The notes: generated from the letters alone by a model not told the origin. DNA of 64,000 nucleotides from an uncultured Clostridia bacterium (GCA_948471525.1 CAOKSY010000008.1:1-64000), one strand, 5' to 3'; counted from the first letter of the stretch, positions 9,470 through 18,540 are shown. Translations and numbers: made by a program.

Positions 9470-9498
9470 TTGACATGTAGACTCACAAATTATATACT
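9470..9498 (+). promoter_or_regulatory. Promoter of the lipoprotein gene
   Basis: TTGACA at 9470-9475 and TATACT at 9493-9498 with a 17-base spacer, upstream of the lipoprotein ribosome binding site at about 9532. Confidence 0.65.
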
Positions 9499-9509
9499 GT
9501 ACTTATTAA

Positions 9510-9525
9510 CTAATGTACACATTAG
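9510..9525. promoter_or_regulatory. Palindromic candidate operator
   Basis: CTAATGTACACATTAG is a near-perfect 16-base palindrome just downstream of the -10 box at 9493. It is well placed for repression by the divergent XRE-type regulator. Binding is inferred, not shown. Confidence 0.4.
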
Positions 9526-9546
9526 ATGTATGGAGGAACAAAAAAA

Positions 9547-9978
9547 ATGAAGCACAACAAAATTATTGCTACTGTAGCACTTGCATTGATCTTGATCGCG
9601 ACTTGCATTTGCTTTGCCGCTTGCGGTAACAAAATTACCGAAAAGAGCGTCGTCGGAACTTATTATATCTACTCCTGGTCAATGGATGGCAAGGATCTCT
9701 TGATCGACGGAAAGCCTGTCAACGAATCTGAGGAATTTGACAAAGAAATGCTTGTTTTCCACATTTATGAAGACAAAACATTTAAATATGTACCAATGAA
9801 AAATGAAGAAATGGCTCTTACGGGCACTTGGACATTGGAAGACAAAACTCTCACTATCGTAAGCAAAGAATCCGAGTATGTGCCTGTATCACAAACAATG
9901 AAACTTGTTTTTGAAAGCAAAGATACTTTCAGCCTCAGCGTAGAAGCCGAAAAATCTAATTATGTATTCAAAAAATAA
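9547..9978 (+). CDS. Small lipoprotein, lipocalin-like
   Basis: A 143-aa protein with a type II signal peptide: basic start MKHNK, a hydrophobic core and a lipobox ending FAAC with the acylated Cys near residue 26. ATG 9547 is chosen over 9526 because the GGAGG site lies between them. The mature part is short and beta-rich; VVGTYYIYSWSMDGKDL and LTGTWTLEDKTLTIV look like the repeated G-x-W/Y strands of small lipocalin-like or META-type lipoproteins. It is predicted to be anchored on the outer face of the membrane. It is divergent from an XRE regulator and ends at a terminator. Function unknown. Confidence 0.75.
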   Translation: MKHNKIIATVALALILIATCICFAACGNKITEKSVVGTYYIYSWSMDGKDLLIDGKPVNESEEFDKEMLVFHIYEDKTFKYVPMKNEEMALTGTWTLEDKTLTIVSKESEYVPVSQTMKLVFESKDTFSLSVEAEKSNYVFKK

Positions 9979-9996
9979 ACGTACACGGTGTAAATA

Positions 9997-10030
9997 CAGC
10001 TCCTTGCGCACAAACGCAAGGAGCTGTTTA
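9997..10030 (+). terminator. Rho-independent terminator
   Basis: The stem AGCTCCTTGCG/CGCAAGGAGCT has a short CACAAA loop and a T-rich tail, and starts 19 bases after the lipoprotein stop codon. Confidence 0.85.
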
Positions 10031-10162
10031 ATTTATCCGACATATCTATTTTTCTCAACCTTACCGCTTCGGCTTCTCAGACGCTTTTAATATAGACCGA
10101 GAAATATCCGACGTAGATCACAGACGACTCGCCGATGTTTTTGATCTATTGATCGCAAAATC

Positions 10163-10660
10163 TTAAAAGGTTATGCGATTGTATCCGTTGGAGACGAGAT
10201 ATTCGTTTGCTTTCTTCGCCGCAAGCTTATAGATAAAACTTGCGTCTGTTTCTTCATCGGGTATCTCGAGAGGTATATCCGCAACGTCGGATCCTACCGA
10301 TACAGTTACAACGTTAAATTTGTCCTTACTGGAGCAATTTACAAACAAGAGTATTCTCACGGTTTTTTCGTAGTATTCGCGAACAGTCACGGCGGTAATA
10401 ACGGAGTGCGAAATCATGTTCCACTCAAAATTTGTGTATCCGTCAGGATTTATTTGACCGCAACAAAGTACTTTTTGCAATGCCTCAACAAATTTTGCAT
10501 ACGCTTGATTATTTACCGCATCTTGAGCCACAAGATCTCTTGCAGTCAACCGCGGCTGTCGACTTAAATATTGCTTTACTATTTTTGTATCTTTTTTGTC
10601 TTTTGCTTTTCTCTTCCTATTATCCAGCCAGCCTTGAATCTTAAATGTCAATTTGTTCAC
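10163..10660 (-). CDS. Hypothetical cytoplasmic protein
   Basis: A 165-aa protein starting at a GTG codon six bases after a GGGAGG site. The first 35 residues are strongly basic (repeated Lys/Arg), and the remainder looks like a mixed alpha/beta domain. No signal peptide, membrane segment or recognised motif. It begins 33 bases after the flavodiiron protein gene on the same strand and is probably cotranscribed, so it may share its oxygen- or nitric-oxide-stress context; that is inference only. Confidence 0.6.
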   Translation of the reverse strand: MNKLTFKIQGWLDNRKRKAKDKKDTKIVKQYLSRQPRLTARDLVAQDAVNNQAYAKFVEALQKVLCCGQINPDGYTNFEWNMISHSVITAVTVREYYEKTVRILLFVNCSSKDKFNVVTVSVGSDVADIPLEIPDEETDASFIYKLAAKKANEYLVSNGYNRITF

Positions 10661-10693
10661 GTTCAGCCTCCCATTTTTATTCGGTATTTATCT

Positions 10694-11899
10694 TTATGCG
10701 TTTATGTCGCTTGCAATATCGTCGGCAAGCTTCTCCAACTCTGCAAAGCTCTGTCCGTCGAGAGCGGATTTGACCGTAATTTTTTGCTCGACGATCTTAT
10801 TGTTCTTTAGCTTTTCAATGCTTTCTCTCATAAGTTTGTCGGCAATGGGCGCCCAAGTACCGTTTTCGATAAATGCAAAAGTCCTGTTCTGCAAATTATG
10901 CTCCGCTATCTCGTGCAACGCCACCTGTATCGGAGGAAACAACGCCATATTGTACGTCGCGCAGGCAAACACGATATGCGAATATTCAAATGCCTTTGCT
11001 ATGATTTCGGAGAAATGGTTTGTCGACGCATTCAATACGCATATATCCGTCACTCCTCTGTCGCCAAGCAAATTCGCAAGTATTTCCGCGGCGTTTTCCG
11101 TATGTCCGTGCACCGATCCGTAGATGACAAGCGCACTCTTCTTTTCAGGCGTATAAGTACTCCATTTTGAGTATTTATCTATAAAAAATCCTATGTTTTT
11201 CCGCCATATAGGACCGTGAAGCGGACATATCATTGAAATTTCGAGCGCCGATGCTTTTTTCAAAAGCGCCTGCACCTGCACTCCGTATTTGCCTACTATA
11301 TTTGTATAATATCTTCTTGCGTCGTCCAACCACTTATTTTCAAAGTCGCACTCGTCCGCAAAGATGTTTCCGCTCATCGCTCCGAAAGAACCGAACGCGT
11401 CGGCAGAATACAGTATCTTATCGCAGCTGTCGTAAGTCACCATCGCCTCGGGCCAATGCACCATAGGCGCAAGCGCGAACGTAAACGCATGTCTGCCCGT
11501 GCTCAGAGTATCTCCCTCCTTGACTACTATCTTTCTGTCCTCTATGTCAAAATCGAAAAACTGTCCCATCATAGTAAAAGTCTTTGCATTTCCTACAATT
11601 TTGACAGACGGATATTTACTTACTATCGCGCCGATATTAGCGCAGTGATCGGGTTCCATATGATTGACTATAAGATAGTCGAGAGTTCTTCCTTGCAGTA
11701 CGTGATCTACGTTTTCAAGAAACTGCAAACTCGACGACGCGTCCACCGTATCCAGAAGCACAGTCTTTTCATCGAGTACAATATAGGAATTGTAACTCAT
11801 TCCCCTATCCACTGGATATACGTTCTCAAACAACGAGATCTTTCTATCGTTGACGCCCACCCAATAAGTATCGCTATTTATCTTTTTTACGCTGTACAT
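10694..11899 (-). CDS. Flavodiiron protein (FprA-type A flavoprotein)
   Basis: A 401-aa protein with an N-terminal metallo-beta-lactamase-like domain carrying the diiron ligand motif HMEPDH (residues 80-85). A C-terminal flavodoxin domain starts near SALVIYGSVHGHTENAA (about residue 257). Such enzymes reduce oxygen or nitric oxide to water or nitrous oxide in the cytoplasm of anaerobes, taking electrons from rubredoxin or similar carriers. ATG 11899 is used because it has an AGGAG site and matches the family N-terminus (MYSVKKI...YWVGVNDR); the longer frame upstream is not supported. It is followed by an unknown gene. Typical length and all visible ligands are intact. Confidence 0.93.
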   Translation of the reverse strand: MYSVKKINSDTYWVGVNDRKISLFENVYPVDRGMSYNSYIVLDEKTVLLDTVDASSSLQFLENVDHVLQGRTLDYLIVNHMEPDHCANIGAIVSKYPSVKIVGNAKTFTMMGQFFDFDIEDRKIVVKEGDTLSTGRHAFTFALAPMVHWPEAMVTYDSCDKILYSADAFGSFGAMSGNIFADECDFENKWLDDARRYYTNIVGKYGVQVQALLKKASALEISMICPLHGPIWRKNIGFFIDKYSKWSTYTPEKKSALVIYGSVHGHTENAAEILANLLGDRGVTDICVLNASTNHFSEIIAKAFEYSHIVFACATYNMALFPPIQVALHEIAEHNLQNRTFAFIENGTWAPIADKLMRESIEKLKNNKIVEQKITVKSALDGQSFAELEKLADDIASDINA

Positions 11900-12083
11900 A
11901 ATTACTCCTGCCGCTTTCGCGGAAATTTTATTTCGCATATATTTTACCACAGCCGAAAGTTTTTATCAATCAAATACAATAACCGATTTGAATTCAAAAT
12001 ATCCGTTTTCTTTAACTATTCACTTGCACTCGTTATGGAAATAATTTTATCTACGATAAATTTTGAGCATTTGTTATATGCAT

Positions 12084-12117
12084 AAAAATAGCGCGGACTT
12101 TCCCTTGCCGCGCCATT
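12084..12117 (-). terminator. Rho-independent terminator
   Basis: On the minus strand, GGCGCGG pairs with CCGCGCT and is followed by ATTTTT, shortly after the stop of the LOG-like gene. Confidence 0.7.
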
Positions 12118-12139
12118 TAGCCTGATCATTGCATAATTT

Positions 12140-12700
12140 TTAGATGACTATGCCTGTATGGAACTTATTGTATCTATCGGCATATTTATCCAATATCGCT
12201 ATCACGTCTTCCGCCTCGGATACGGCGTAAACTCTATCCTCGGGGATATCTTCATATCTTATTCTTTGATCGAGCCTCTGCCCCGCTATCTTACCGCTCC
12301 AACCGTCCACGCAATCGAACGCCATTATCAATCTCATAAGCGGCCACGCAAAAGCCATCTCCGACAGCGTTCCCGCTCCTCCGCCTATAGCGACGACAGC
12401 GTCCGCATTTGCCACGAGAGCATTTCTCATCATATCCAATCCCGTAGAAATTACTATGTCCGCATATTCGTTGCGCTTGGTGCGGTCAAAGGACGGTATG
12501 ATAGCAATAGTATCCCCCTCCCTGTATTTTTCCGACGCGCGAGCTCCTGCAAACGCCGCCTCCATAACTCCGCCGAGACCTCCCGACTGTATCCTGTACC
12601 CGTTGTCCACCAATGCCTTTCCCGTCTCAAACGCGACCTTATATTTCAAGCTGTCTTTCTCTATAACGCTATCTCCTACGATAGCCACCGTTTTTCTCAT
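12140..12700 (-). CDS. LOG/TIGR00725-like Rossmann-fold protein
   Basis: A 186-aa protein with the nucleotide-binding Rossmann pattern of the lysine-decarboxylase-like (LOG, TIGR00725) family: TVAIVGDS at the start, SGGLGGVMEAAFAGA (about 36-50), and the conserved GGGAGTLSEMAFAW, which corresponds to the PGGxGTxxE catalytic motif. Members with the full motif often act as nucleotide 5'-monophosphate phosphoribohydrolases; the deviation here (GGGAGTLSE) leaves activity uncertain. ATG 12700 has an AAAGGAG site; an upstream 33-codon extension is not supported. It stands alone and ends at a terminator. Confidence 0.8.
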   Translation of the reverse strand: MRKTVAIVGDSVIEKDSLKYKVAFETGKALVDNGYRIQSGGLGGVMEAAFAGARASEKYREGDTIAIIPSFDRTKRNEYADIVISTGLDMMRNALVANADAVVAIGGGAGTLSEMAFAWPLMRLIMAFDCVDGWSGKIAGQRLDQRIRYEDIPEDRVYAVSEAEDVIAILDKYADRYNKFHTGIVI

Positions 12701-12902
12701 ATTTATTCTCCTTTCGTCATTTGACGATATCTCATATATAATACTGTCCAAATTACGTTTGCGTGATAAGTTTGTTTGCATTTTTGCAGTATTTTCCATG
12801 ACTGTATTTTATCAAAAGATTGCAAAAAAGTCAATATAGCTGTTTTCGAGAGCTTGACAGTCCAACCCGTTATTATCTAAAAATAATTCCCAATTAAATT
12901 AA

Positions 12903-12991
12903 GACGGCATAGCGAACCCGCGAGCGTCACAATTTCGTTCCAAGACAGTAGCGATAAAAACAAGGACTCTTAGTAACAAGAGTCCTGTAAA
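12903..12991 (-). repeat. Left direct repeat of the tRNA-Thr islet
   Basis: About 89 bases nearly identical and in the same orientation as the repeats at 16343-16425 and 16460-16547. It includes the terminator hairpin AGGACTCTT/AAGAGTCCT that normally follows tRNA-Thr, but lacks the tRNA 3' end itself. Together with the right-hand copies it brackets the STAND ATPase gene, which suggests insertion or duplication at this tRNA. Confidence 0.75.
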
Positions 12992-13577
12992 GATTTTATA
13001 GCATAATTGTCATTTTAATTTTCTTGCATTTCTACACGCCATTGATTACAAAAAGAAATCGTTTCTTTCTAAGTTAAAGCCATACTCCAATGCTGCGCCC
13101 CATAGCAAACTGTAGAACATAAATCAAATTATATTATAATATAATTAAAATTATAATACGTTTCTTTTACCTGCTTTTTCCATCGACTATCGTAATCTTC
13201 TCTAGGTTCCCGTATTGTTTTGCGCCTTTTGGACATAAATAAAACATGATGTTGATTCTACTGTGCTTAAAATTTTAATTCTGTTCATTTCGCCATTTAA
13301 AAACATCTTGAATTAATCCGATATTAGTTGCCTATAACCATAGCAGAATTAAACATAGTTTTATCATAATTTATATAACGATTATTAATGGCCATGCGGC
13401 AACTCTCTTCGCCCATATCCTCAATAATGAATTCAGTGCACCAATATTTAATAAAACTTACATATATATCCTTATTTATTATCATATAAATTTTAATAAT
13501 TAATAAAGCAAATTAACTATTTACAAAATAAATACATTATTTTAACATTTGTATCATTGAATTCTCTTCCCACTGAA
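12992..13577. other. AT-rich spacer inside the tRNA-Thr islet
   Basis: About 590 bases with no convincing gene. On the minus strand, a short frame at 13129-13236 (35 codons, MSKRRKTIRE...) and another near 13120 (beginning MFYSLLWGAALEYG) look protein-like but lack ribosome binding sites. They may be decayed remnants of former islet genes. Confidence 0.4.
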
Positions 13578-16034
13578 CTATTTGCCTAAACTAGGTATAT
13601 ATTGTTTCAATTCATTTCTTAAAGCTGTTGCAAATCCTTTAACGGTATTATTATATTTATGACGCTCATTAAATAATAATTCACTCATTTTTCGAGCCTG
13701 TCTTAAATATGCAACAATTTTTGTCTCCTTGTATATTTCTAAATAATTTCTCCCCATATATGAAACACACTGATAAAACTCATCATCACGTATTTTCAAA
13801 TCGTTAAAAACCTCATAACTTTCTTCAAAATATTTAGAAACATCTAATCTATCTTCTTCAAGACTTTGCAACTGCATCCCAAACAACCAAAGAATAGAAG
13901 CGTAAGTTTTTGTTCTTCTTATAGCTGAATACAAAATATTTGTTTTAATAATCCAAATACATTCTTGATACGCATTCTTAATTTCACTTGCTAAATCTTC
14001 TTCCAAAGACTTAGTATCGCTTAACATTCTTAATATTCTTGCTTTTTGATATTTTACATATGGATGCATCGTACTCCGTTCAATTTCTGCAAAAGTTTTA
14101 ATAACTTGTTCATAAGCCGTCCTTACAAAAAATCCTCCCTTATTACAATCAATTCGTGTCTCACCATAAAGTTTATAAATTTTTGCGGCAGCAATTCTGT
14201 CGCCTTCTGTATTAATCGCCCAGTCCGAAATTATGTTACGCAAACCTTTATTGTTTTCAATTTGATCCTGTAAATTCCTCAATTCGGTTTTTATTTGTCT
14301 TGTACTAGATGCTATTTCGTTAGACAAAATTAAATAACTTTCTTTGTCAGGTAAAAATCTAAAAATAATATATTTTTCCGCAAATTCATTTAATCCGTAT
14401 TCATTGTTTTTCTTTTCAATGATTAAATATTTGCAAAGCATAGTTAAAATTGGTTCTATTTCCTGATAAGAACATTTTGACAACATTCCTAAAGTATATA
14501 TGTCAACAAAATTACTTGGATACACTGCTAAAATTTTTAACAGAGCATACATAGTCGCAGCTGACTCTTCAAATACTTTTTCTACCTCCTCAAATGTATT
14601 TTTAAACATATACTCACTAATTATTTCATATCCATTGGCAGGTAGCGATTGAAGCTCGTGTCCAATTTTTTTCACTGTCGCAACACGAGACAAATCCGCC
14701 GTCAATCCACGAATTGTATCAAATTTCTGCTCTAATCGTTTTATACTTAATACTAATACCAGCGTATTTCCTTTGGTAATATCAAGGAGATTTTTCATTT
14801 CTTCTTTCGACAACTGTAAATTTAAGCCATTTTCTTCCAAATATTCCGAAATAAACTGACTACACCCTTCCATATCGTTAAATCCGCTTAAATACTTACG
14901 CTCATCAAACATTTCCTCATTTCGAGATGTAATAATATATTGTATCTGCGACGGAGATTCGTACTCGATAAATTCCCTAATCTTGTTTCGTTCTTCATTA
15001 GTTAACGTTTCAAAATTATCAATTACTATCAATCCATGTTTTTCAAAATTAGAAAAATCGCTAATTTCCAAATAAGAGTAAATAGCCTTTTTTAATGTGT
15101 CACAATCTGAAAAAGCATTCTTGATTTTAACCTCCTCTATTACTCCTGAAGTACTAGATATACTTAATTCTACTTTTTTAGCTGAAAAAAACAATATAAA
15201 TGAAGGTCTATATCCATTTATTGTTGTTTCATCAATCACATCTCGAACAACACTTTTTATTGTCTCTAACACCAAAACAGTTTTACCTACACCGCCATAA
15301 CCAAAAAGACAATAAGAGTTCTTTTTACGAAGAGCTCCGACTTTACCATAAATAAACTTCTTTAATTCATCTATTTCTTTCTCTCGTCTAACTAATTTGG
15401 TCTCAGAAAACGGCATCTCACCAAAGTTATTAATTTCAATAGGAATTTCAAAAGGCATCGTTTCCAACGCAACTAACTGCTTTTCAATTCCTTCTGCCGT
15501 TTCTAACCAGTAAAACTCTCCATCCTGTTTCTTTAAAAATTGATTGGAAATATTAATAAATTCAATGACGATCTCCATATCATTTTTTTCTAAAGTTTTG
15601 CATCCTGGATGAGAAAGCTTATTCCTAACATAATGAAATTTTTTAGCTTTTTCCCAAAACGAATTTAAGTCATAAAAACGATCAATATAAGTTCGAAATA
15701 ATTCATTAAATATTAAAAGGAGTGTGTTGATTTGCGACACAAATGGAATACTAATCTCCTCTTCTTGAATAGTTTTTCCTATAGAAGATTTCACTTCTTT
15801 TAACAATGAATATATCTTTTCCGAATTAGCTTTAATTTTACCAAATTCGCTAGAAAAAGAATTAAAACCTATATACTGATCTTCTAATCCAATTTTTGAG
15901 GCAATTGCGTCTGTAAATGCAATTGCTGTTGGATAAGCATTCAATATTTCAGTACTAACATAAGCTCGATAAGGTATCTCGAAATCCATTACAACTGTTC
16001 TAAGCTTTGAGTGTTGTTTATTTGATAAGTACAT
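13578..16034 (-). CDS. STAND (NB-ARC-like) ATPase with HEPN-like N-terminal motif; candidate defence protein
   Basis: An 818-aa protein. The N-terminal 200 residues are helical and contain YVRNKLSHPG, where R137-x4-H142 fits the R-x4-6-H active-site motif of HEPN ribonucleases. A STAND NTPase core follows: Walker A GYGGVGKT (245-252), Walker B LIVIDNFE (335-342) and the sensor-like TSRN (369-372). A winged-helix-like segment and a helical-repeat tail (about 600-818, TPR-like by appearance) complete the usual effector/switch/sensor order of STAND proteins. ATG 16034 has an AGAGGAAT site. The gene is AT-rich, alone in an islet flanked by repeats of the tRNA-Thr 3' region, and this is the usual setting of mobile defence genes. 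Abortive-infection activity is inference; the HEPN assignment rests on one motif. Confidence 0.8.
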   Translation of the reverse strand: MYLSNKQHSKLRTVVMDFEIPYRAYVSTEILNAYPTAIAFTDAIASKIGLEDQYIGFNSFSSEFGKIKANSEKIYSLLKEVKSSIGKTIQEEEISIPFVSQINTLLLIFNELFRTYIDRFYDLNSFWEKAKKFHYVRNKLSHPGCKTLEKNDMEIVIEFINISNQFLKKQDGEFYWLETAEGIEKQLVALETMPFEIPIEINNFGEMPFSETKLVRREKEIDELKKFIYGKVGALRKKNSYCLFGYGGVGKTVLVLETIKSVVRDVIDETTINGYRPSFILFFSAKKVELSISSTSGVIEEVKIKNAFSDCDTLKKAIYSYLEISDFSNFEKHGLIVIDNFETLTNEERNKIREFIEYESPSQIQYIITSRNEEMFDERKYLSGFNDMEGCSQFISEYLEENGLNLQLSKEEMKNLLDITKGNTLVLVLSIKRLEQKFDTIRGLTADLSRVATVKKIGHELQSLPANGYEIISEYMFKNTFEEVEKVFEESAATMYALLKILAVYPSNFVDIYTLGMLSKCSYQEIEPILTMLCKYLIIEKKNNEYGLNEFAEKYIIFRFLPDKESYLILSNEIASSTRQIKTELRNLQDQIENNKGLRNIISDWAINTEGDRIAAAKIYKLYGETRIDCNKGGFFVRTAYEQVIKTFAEIERSTMHPYVKYQKARILRMLSDTKSLEEDLASEIKNAYQECIWIIKTNILYSAIRRTKTYASILWLFGMQLQSLEEDRLDVSKYFEESYEVFNDLKIRDDEFYQCVSYMGRNYLEIYKETKIVAYLRQARKMSELLFNERHKYNNTVKGFATALRNELKQYIPSLGK

Positions 16035-16305
16035 TTTTATTCCTCTTAATCCATTTTAGTTATTATAGTATATTTATTTCTTTTTGTCAATATAATAAAT
16101 AAAGTAAGTTTTTAATAATATACATATACGAATTGTTTTTTTCGAGAAAACGCATTCGTAATTTATAGTATTATCGAAAGTATACAGCTCAATATAATTT
16201 GCTAATAGTTAAAATACCACACCACATCATTTATACCAACAAACACAACTTAGTACTTTAAAATCTAATTTAAGCTTCATTGTGATATAAGGACAGCATC
16301 CCCAG

Positions 16306-16430
16306 TTGCTGGCCAGATTCGTAAGGAGCAACGCGACTGAATAGCGAGCCCGCGAGCGTCACAATTTCGTCCTAAGACAGTAGCGATAAAAACAAGGACT
16401 CTTGTTTCTTCAAGAGTCCTGTAAATGGAG
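16306..16430 (-). repeat. Right repeat unit 1: partial tRNA-Thr 3' end plus terminator
   Basis: About 125 bases. They carry a degenerate copy of the tRNA-Thr 3' end (CTGGCCAGATTCG on the plus strand, shared with the genuine tRNA), a linker with GTAAGGAGCAACGCGACTGA, and a terminator hairpin at 16395-16420. It is followed head-to-tail by a second unit. Confidence 0.75.
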
Positions 16431-16553
16431 CTACTGGCCAGATTCGTAAGGAGCAACGCGACGGCATAGCGAGCCCGCGAGCGTCACGATTTCGTTCTAA
16501 GACAGTAGCGATAAAAACAAGGACTCTTAGTAACAAGAGTCCTGTAAGTGGAG
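16431..16553 (-). repeat. Right repeat unit 2: partial tRNA-Thr 3' end plus terminator
   Basis: A 123-base unit. It starts with a copy of the last 16 or so tRNA bases (CTACTGGCCAGATTCG) and ends where the genuine tRNA begins. The same 16 bases recur at 16554, giving a tandem period of 123. It is closer to the left islet repeat (12903-12991) than unit 1 is. Confidence 0.78.
16513..16544 (-). terminator. Terminator behind tRNA-Thr
   Basis: On the minus strand, AGGACTCTT pairs with AAGAGTCCT and is followed by TGTTTTT, 5 bases after the encoded CCA of the tRNA. The same hairpin is duplicated in the two other repeat copies. Confidence 0.8.
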
Positions 16554-16624
16554 CTACTGGCCAGATTCGAACTGGCGACCTGTTCATTACGAGTGAACTG
16601 CTCTACCTGCTGAGCCACAGTAGC
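16549..16624 (-). tRNA. tRNA-Thr (anticodon CGU)
   Basis: The minus strand folds as a 76-base tRNA. The acceptor arms GCTACTG/CAGTAGC are followed by T and an encoded CCA. A D-arm with GGCTCAGCAGGTAGAGC is present. The anticodon stem GTTCA/TGAAC has loop CTCGTAA (anticodon CGT in DNA, reading ACG), and the T-arm contains GTTCGAATC. Its 3' end is the apparent target site of the neighbouring islet. Confidence 0.93.
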
Positions 16625-16704
16625 GAATTATGCGATCAAATCGCATATATTATAATAAATCTTCAGAGTTTTAGCAACTCATTTGCACCGATTTATAAAA
16701 ATTT

Positions 16705-18096
16705 TTAGAAATCGGCGTTTCCGGTAGTACGCGAGAACGGGATCACGTCTCTGATATTCTGCATACCCGTCAAATACATTATAAGTCTTTCAAAGCCCAA
16801 TCCGTATCCGGCGTGCTTAACGCCGCCGTATCTGCGGAGATCGAGATACCACCAATAGTCTTCTTCTCTCAATCCCAATTCTTTAATTCTCTCGACAAGC
16901 AGATCGAGACGCTCTTCTCTCTGGCTTCCGCCGATTATCTCGCCCACTCCCGGCACGAGAAGGTCAACAGCGGCTACAGTTTTTCCGTCGTCGTTGAGAC
17001 GCATATAAAAAGCCTTGATCTCCTTGGGATAGTTGGTCACAAAGACAGGTTTTTTGAATATCTTTTCGGTAAGATATCTTTCGTGTTCCGTCTGCAGATC
17101 CGCTCCCCAGAATACCGGATACTGGAATTCGTCTTTATGTTTCTCCAGCATTTCCACTGCTTGAGTATAAGTCACGGTCGCAAAATCGCTGTCTACTATG
17201 CCCTGCAGTCTCTCTATAAGTCCCTTGTCCATAAAGTTATTGAAGAAAGCCATTTCTTCAGGACATTTCTCCAGCACGTCTTTTATTACGTACTTGACCA
17301 TATCGCGGGCAAGATCCATATCGTCCTGCAGATCGGCAAAAGCTATTTCCGGCTCGATCATCCAGAATTCCGACGCGTGGCGGTTGGTAAAACTTCTCTC
17401 CGCTCTAAACGTAGGTCCGAACGTATATACGTTTTTAAACGCAAGCGCAAAACACTCCGCGTTGAGCTGTCCGCTCACCGTCAATCCCGCAGACTTTCCG
17501 AAAAAGTCCTTAGAATAATCTATATCGCCCTCTTTGGTCATCGGCGGATTCTTCAGATCGAGCGTAGTTACCTTAAACATTTCGCCCGCGCCCTCGCAGT
17601 CGCTCGTAGTGATCAACGGCGTGTTGACGTAGACGAAGTTTCTCGAAGCAAAGAACGCGTGTATCGCCTGAGCCGCGACCGAACGAACCTTGAACACCGC
17701 TTGGAAGGTGTTTGCCCTGGGTCTTAGGTGAGCGATCTCTCTCAGATACTCCATAGTATGTCTCTTTTTCTGCAAAGGATACGACGGAGTCGAAGTGGCC
17801 TCGATCACTATCTTTTGAGCTTTTATTTCAAAAGGCTGTTTCATCTGCGGAGTAAGCACTACAGTTCCGACTACGCTTATGCCCGCGCCGACGTTTTGGG
17901 AAATAACGGTTTTATAGTTATCCAAGTCGCTGTCGGCAATGATCTGCGTAGTCTTAAAATACGTACCGTCGCTGAGTTCGATAAAAGCAAAGTTTTTACT
18001 GTCTCTGATCGTCCTCACCCAACCGCACGTCTCTACGGTCATATCTGCGTATTTTTCATAATTAGTAGCCAATTCTTTCAGTGTAATCGCGCTCAT
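16705..18096 (-). CDS. asnS: Asparaginyl-tRNA synthetase
   Basis: A 463-aa class IIb aminoacyl-tRNA synthetase that charges tRNA-Asn with asparagine in the cytoplasm. An N-terminal OB-fold anticodon-binding domain ([21 protein letters not shown]) is followed by the class II core: motif 2 [21 protein letters not shown] and motif 3 [27 protein letters not shown]. The ending ([14 protein letters not shown]) and the GAGEMF segment in [11 protein letters not shown] are typical of AsnRS rather than AspRS. Length is normal. It is transcribed towards tRNA-Thr; no T-box leader is visible in the 240 bases upstream. Confidence 0.96.
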   Translation of the reverse strand: MSAITLKELATNYEKYADMTVETCGWVRTIRDSKNFAFIELSDGTYFKTTQIIADSDLDNYKTVISQNVGAGISVVGTVVLTPQMKQPFEIKAQKIVIEATSTPSYPLQKKRHTMEYLREIAHLRPRANTFQAVFKVRSVAAQAIHAFFASRNFVYVNTPLITTSDCEGAGEMFKVTTLDLKNPPMTKEGDIDYSKDFFGKSAGLTVSGQLNAECFALAFKNVYTFGPTFRAERSFTNRHASEFWMIEPEIAFADLQDDMDLARDMVKYVIKDVLEKCPEEMAFFNNFMDKGLIERLQGIVDSDFATVTYTQAVEMLEKHKDEFQYPVFWGADLQTEHERYLTEKIFKKPVFVTNYPKEIKAFYMRLNDDGKTVAAVDLLVPGVGEIIGGSQREERLDLLVERIKELGLREEDYWWYLDLRRYGGVKHAGYGLGFERLIMYLTGMQNIRDVIPFSRTTGNADF

Positions 18097-18340
18097 ATCA
18101 GCCTCGCCAAAATTAATTTATTAGAGTATAACATACAAAAGATCAAAATACAAACTTTTTCCGATAAATGATAAAATATTTTATTATATATAATAAAAAT
18201 ATATGACGCATTCGTTCGCGCACAACTGATTACAAATATTTACAACCGTGCATTTATTATCCAAAACCGTCACATATCCCCAAAAACTTCTTTCGCCCGA
18301 CATTTTTTAGCGCAATAAAATAAATTTTACAAATTCGCTA

Positions 18341-18369
18341 TTGATTTTGTATTTACCGTATAGTATAAT
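18341..18369 (+). promoter_or_regulatory. Promoter of the 6S RNA candidate
   Basis: TTGATT at 18341-18346 and TATAAT at 18364-18369 with a 17-base spacer, placing the expected start within a few bases of the 5' arm of the closing stem. Confidence 0.7.
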
Positions 18370-18373
18370 AAAG

Positions 18374-18540
18374 GTACACAAACGGGATGCACATTGTACC
18401 GCACTCTTGAATAGGGAATCCGGAGTTGGAATTCGGCTGGCGCGCCTTACCGCTTGCGGTTGAAGGATTACAAATGTTTTTCACAGGGTACCCACCTGCT
18501 ACAAAGCGGGTTCAGAATTGCTCTCGCTTGTGTACCTAGA
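18374..18540 (+). ncRNA. ssrS: 6S RNA candidate
   Basis: A roughly 165-base transcript unit between a good promoter and a strong terminator. The ends GGTACACAA and TTGTGTACC form a closing stem. Near the 3' side, CCCACCTGCT...AGCGGGTTCAGAA matches the conserved 6S pattern of an ACCT hairpin followed by GGGTTCA, and the middle is a long imperfect helix with an open centre. 6S RNA binds sigma-A RNA polymerase holoenzyme and holds it in stationary phase. The family call is by eye; a covariance-model search would settle it. Confidence 0.7.

Noticed and set aside
13129..13236. Short minus-strand frame of 35 codons in the islet
   Set aside because: No ribosome binding site and no recognisable protein; kept only as a possible remnant in the spacer entry.
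16306..16624. Second or third tRNA gene suggested by repeated tRNA 3' ends
   Set aside because: Only the copy at 16549-16624 has all arms; the others keep just the last 13-16 bases and the terminator.
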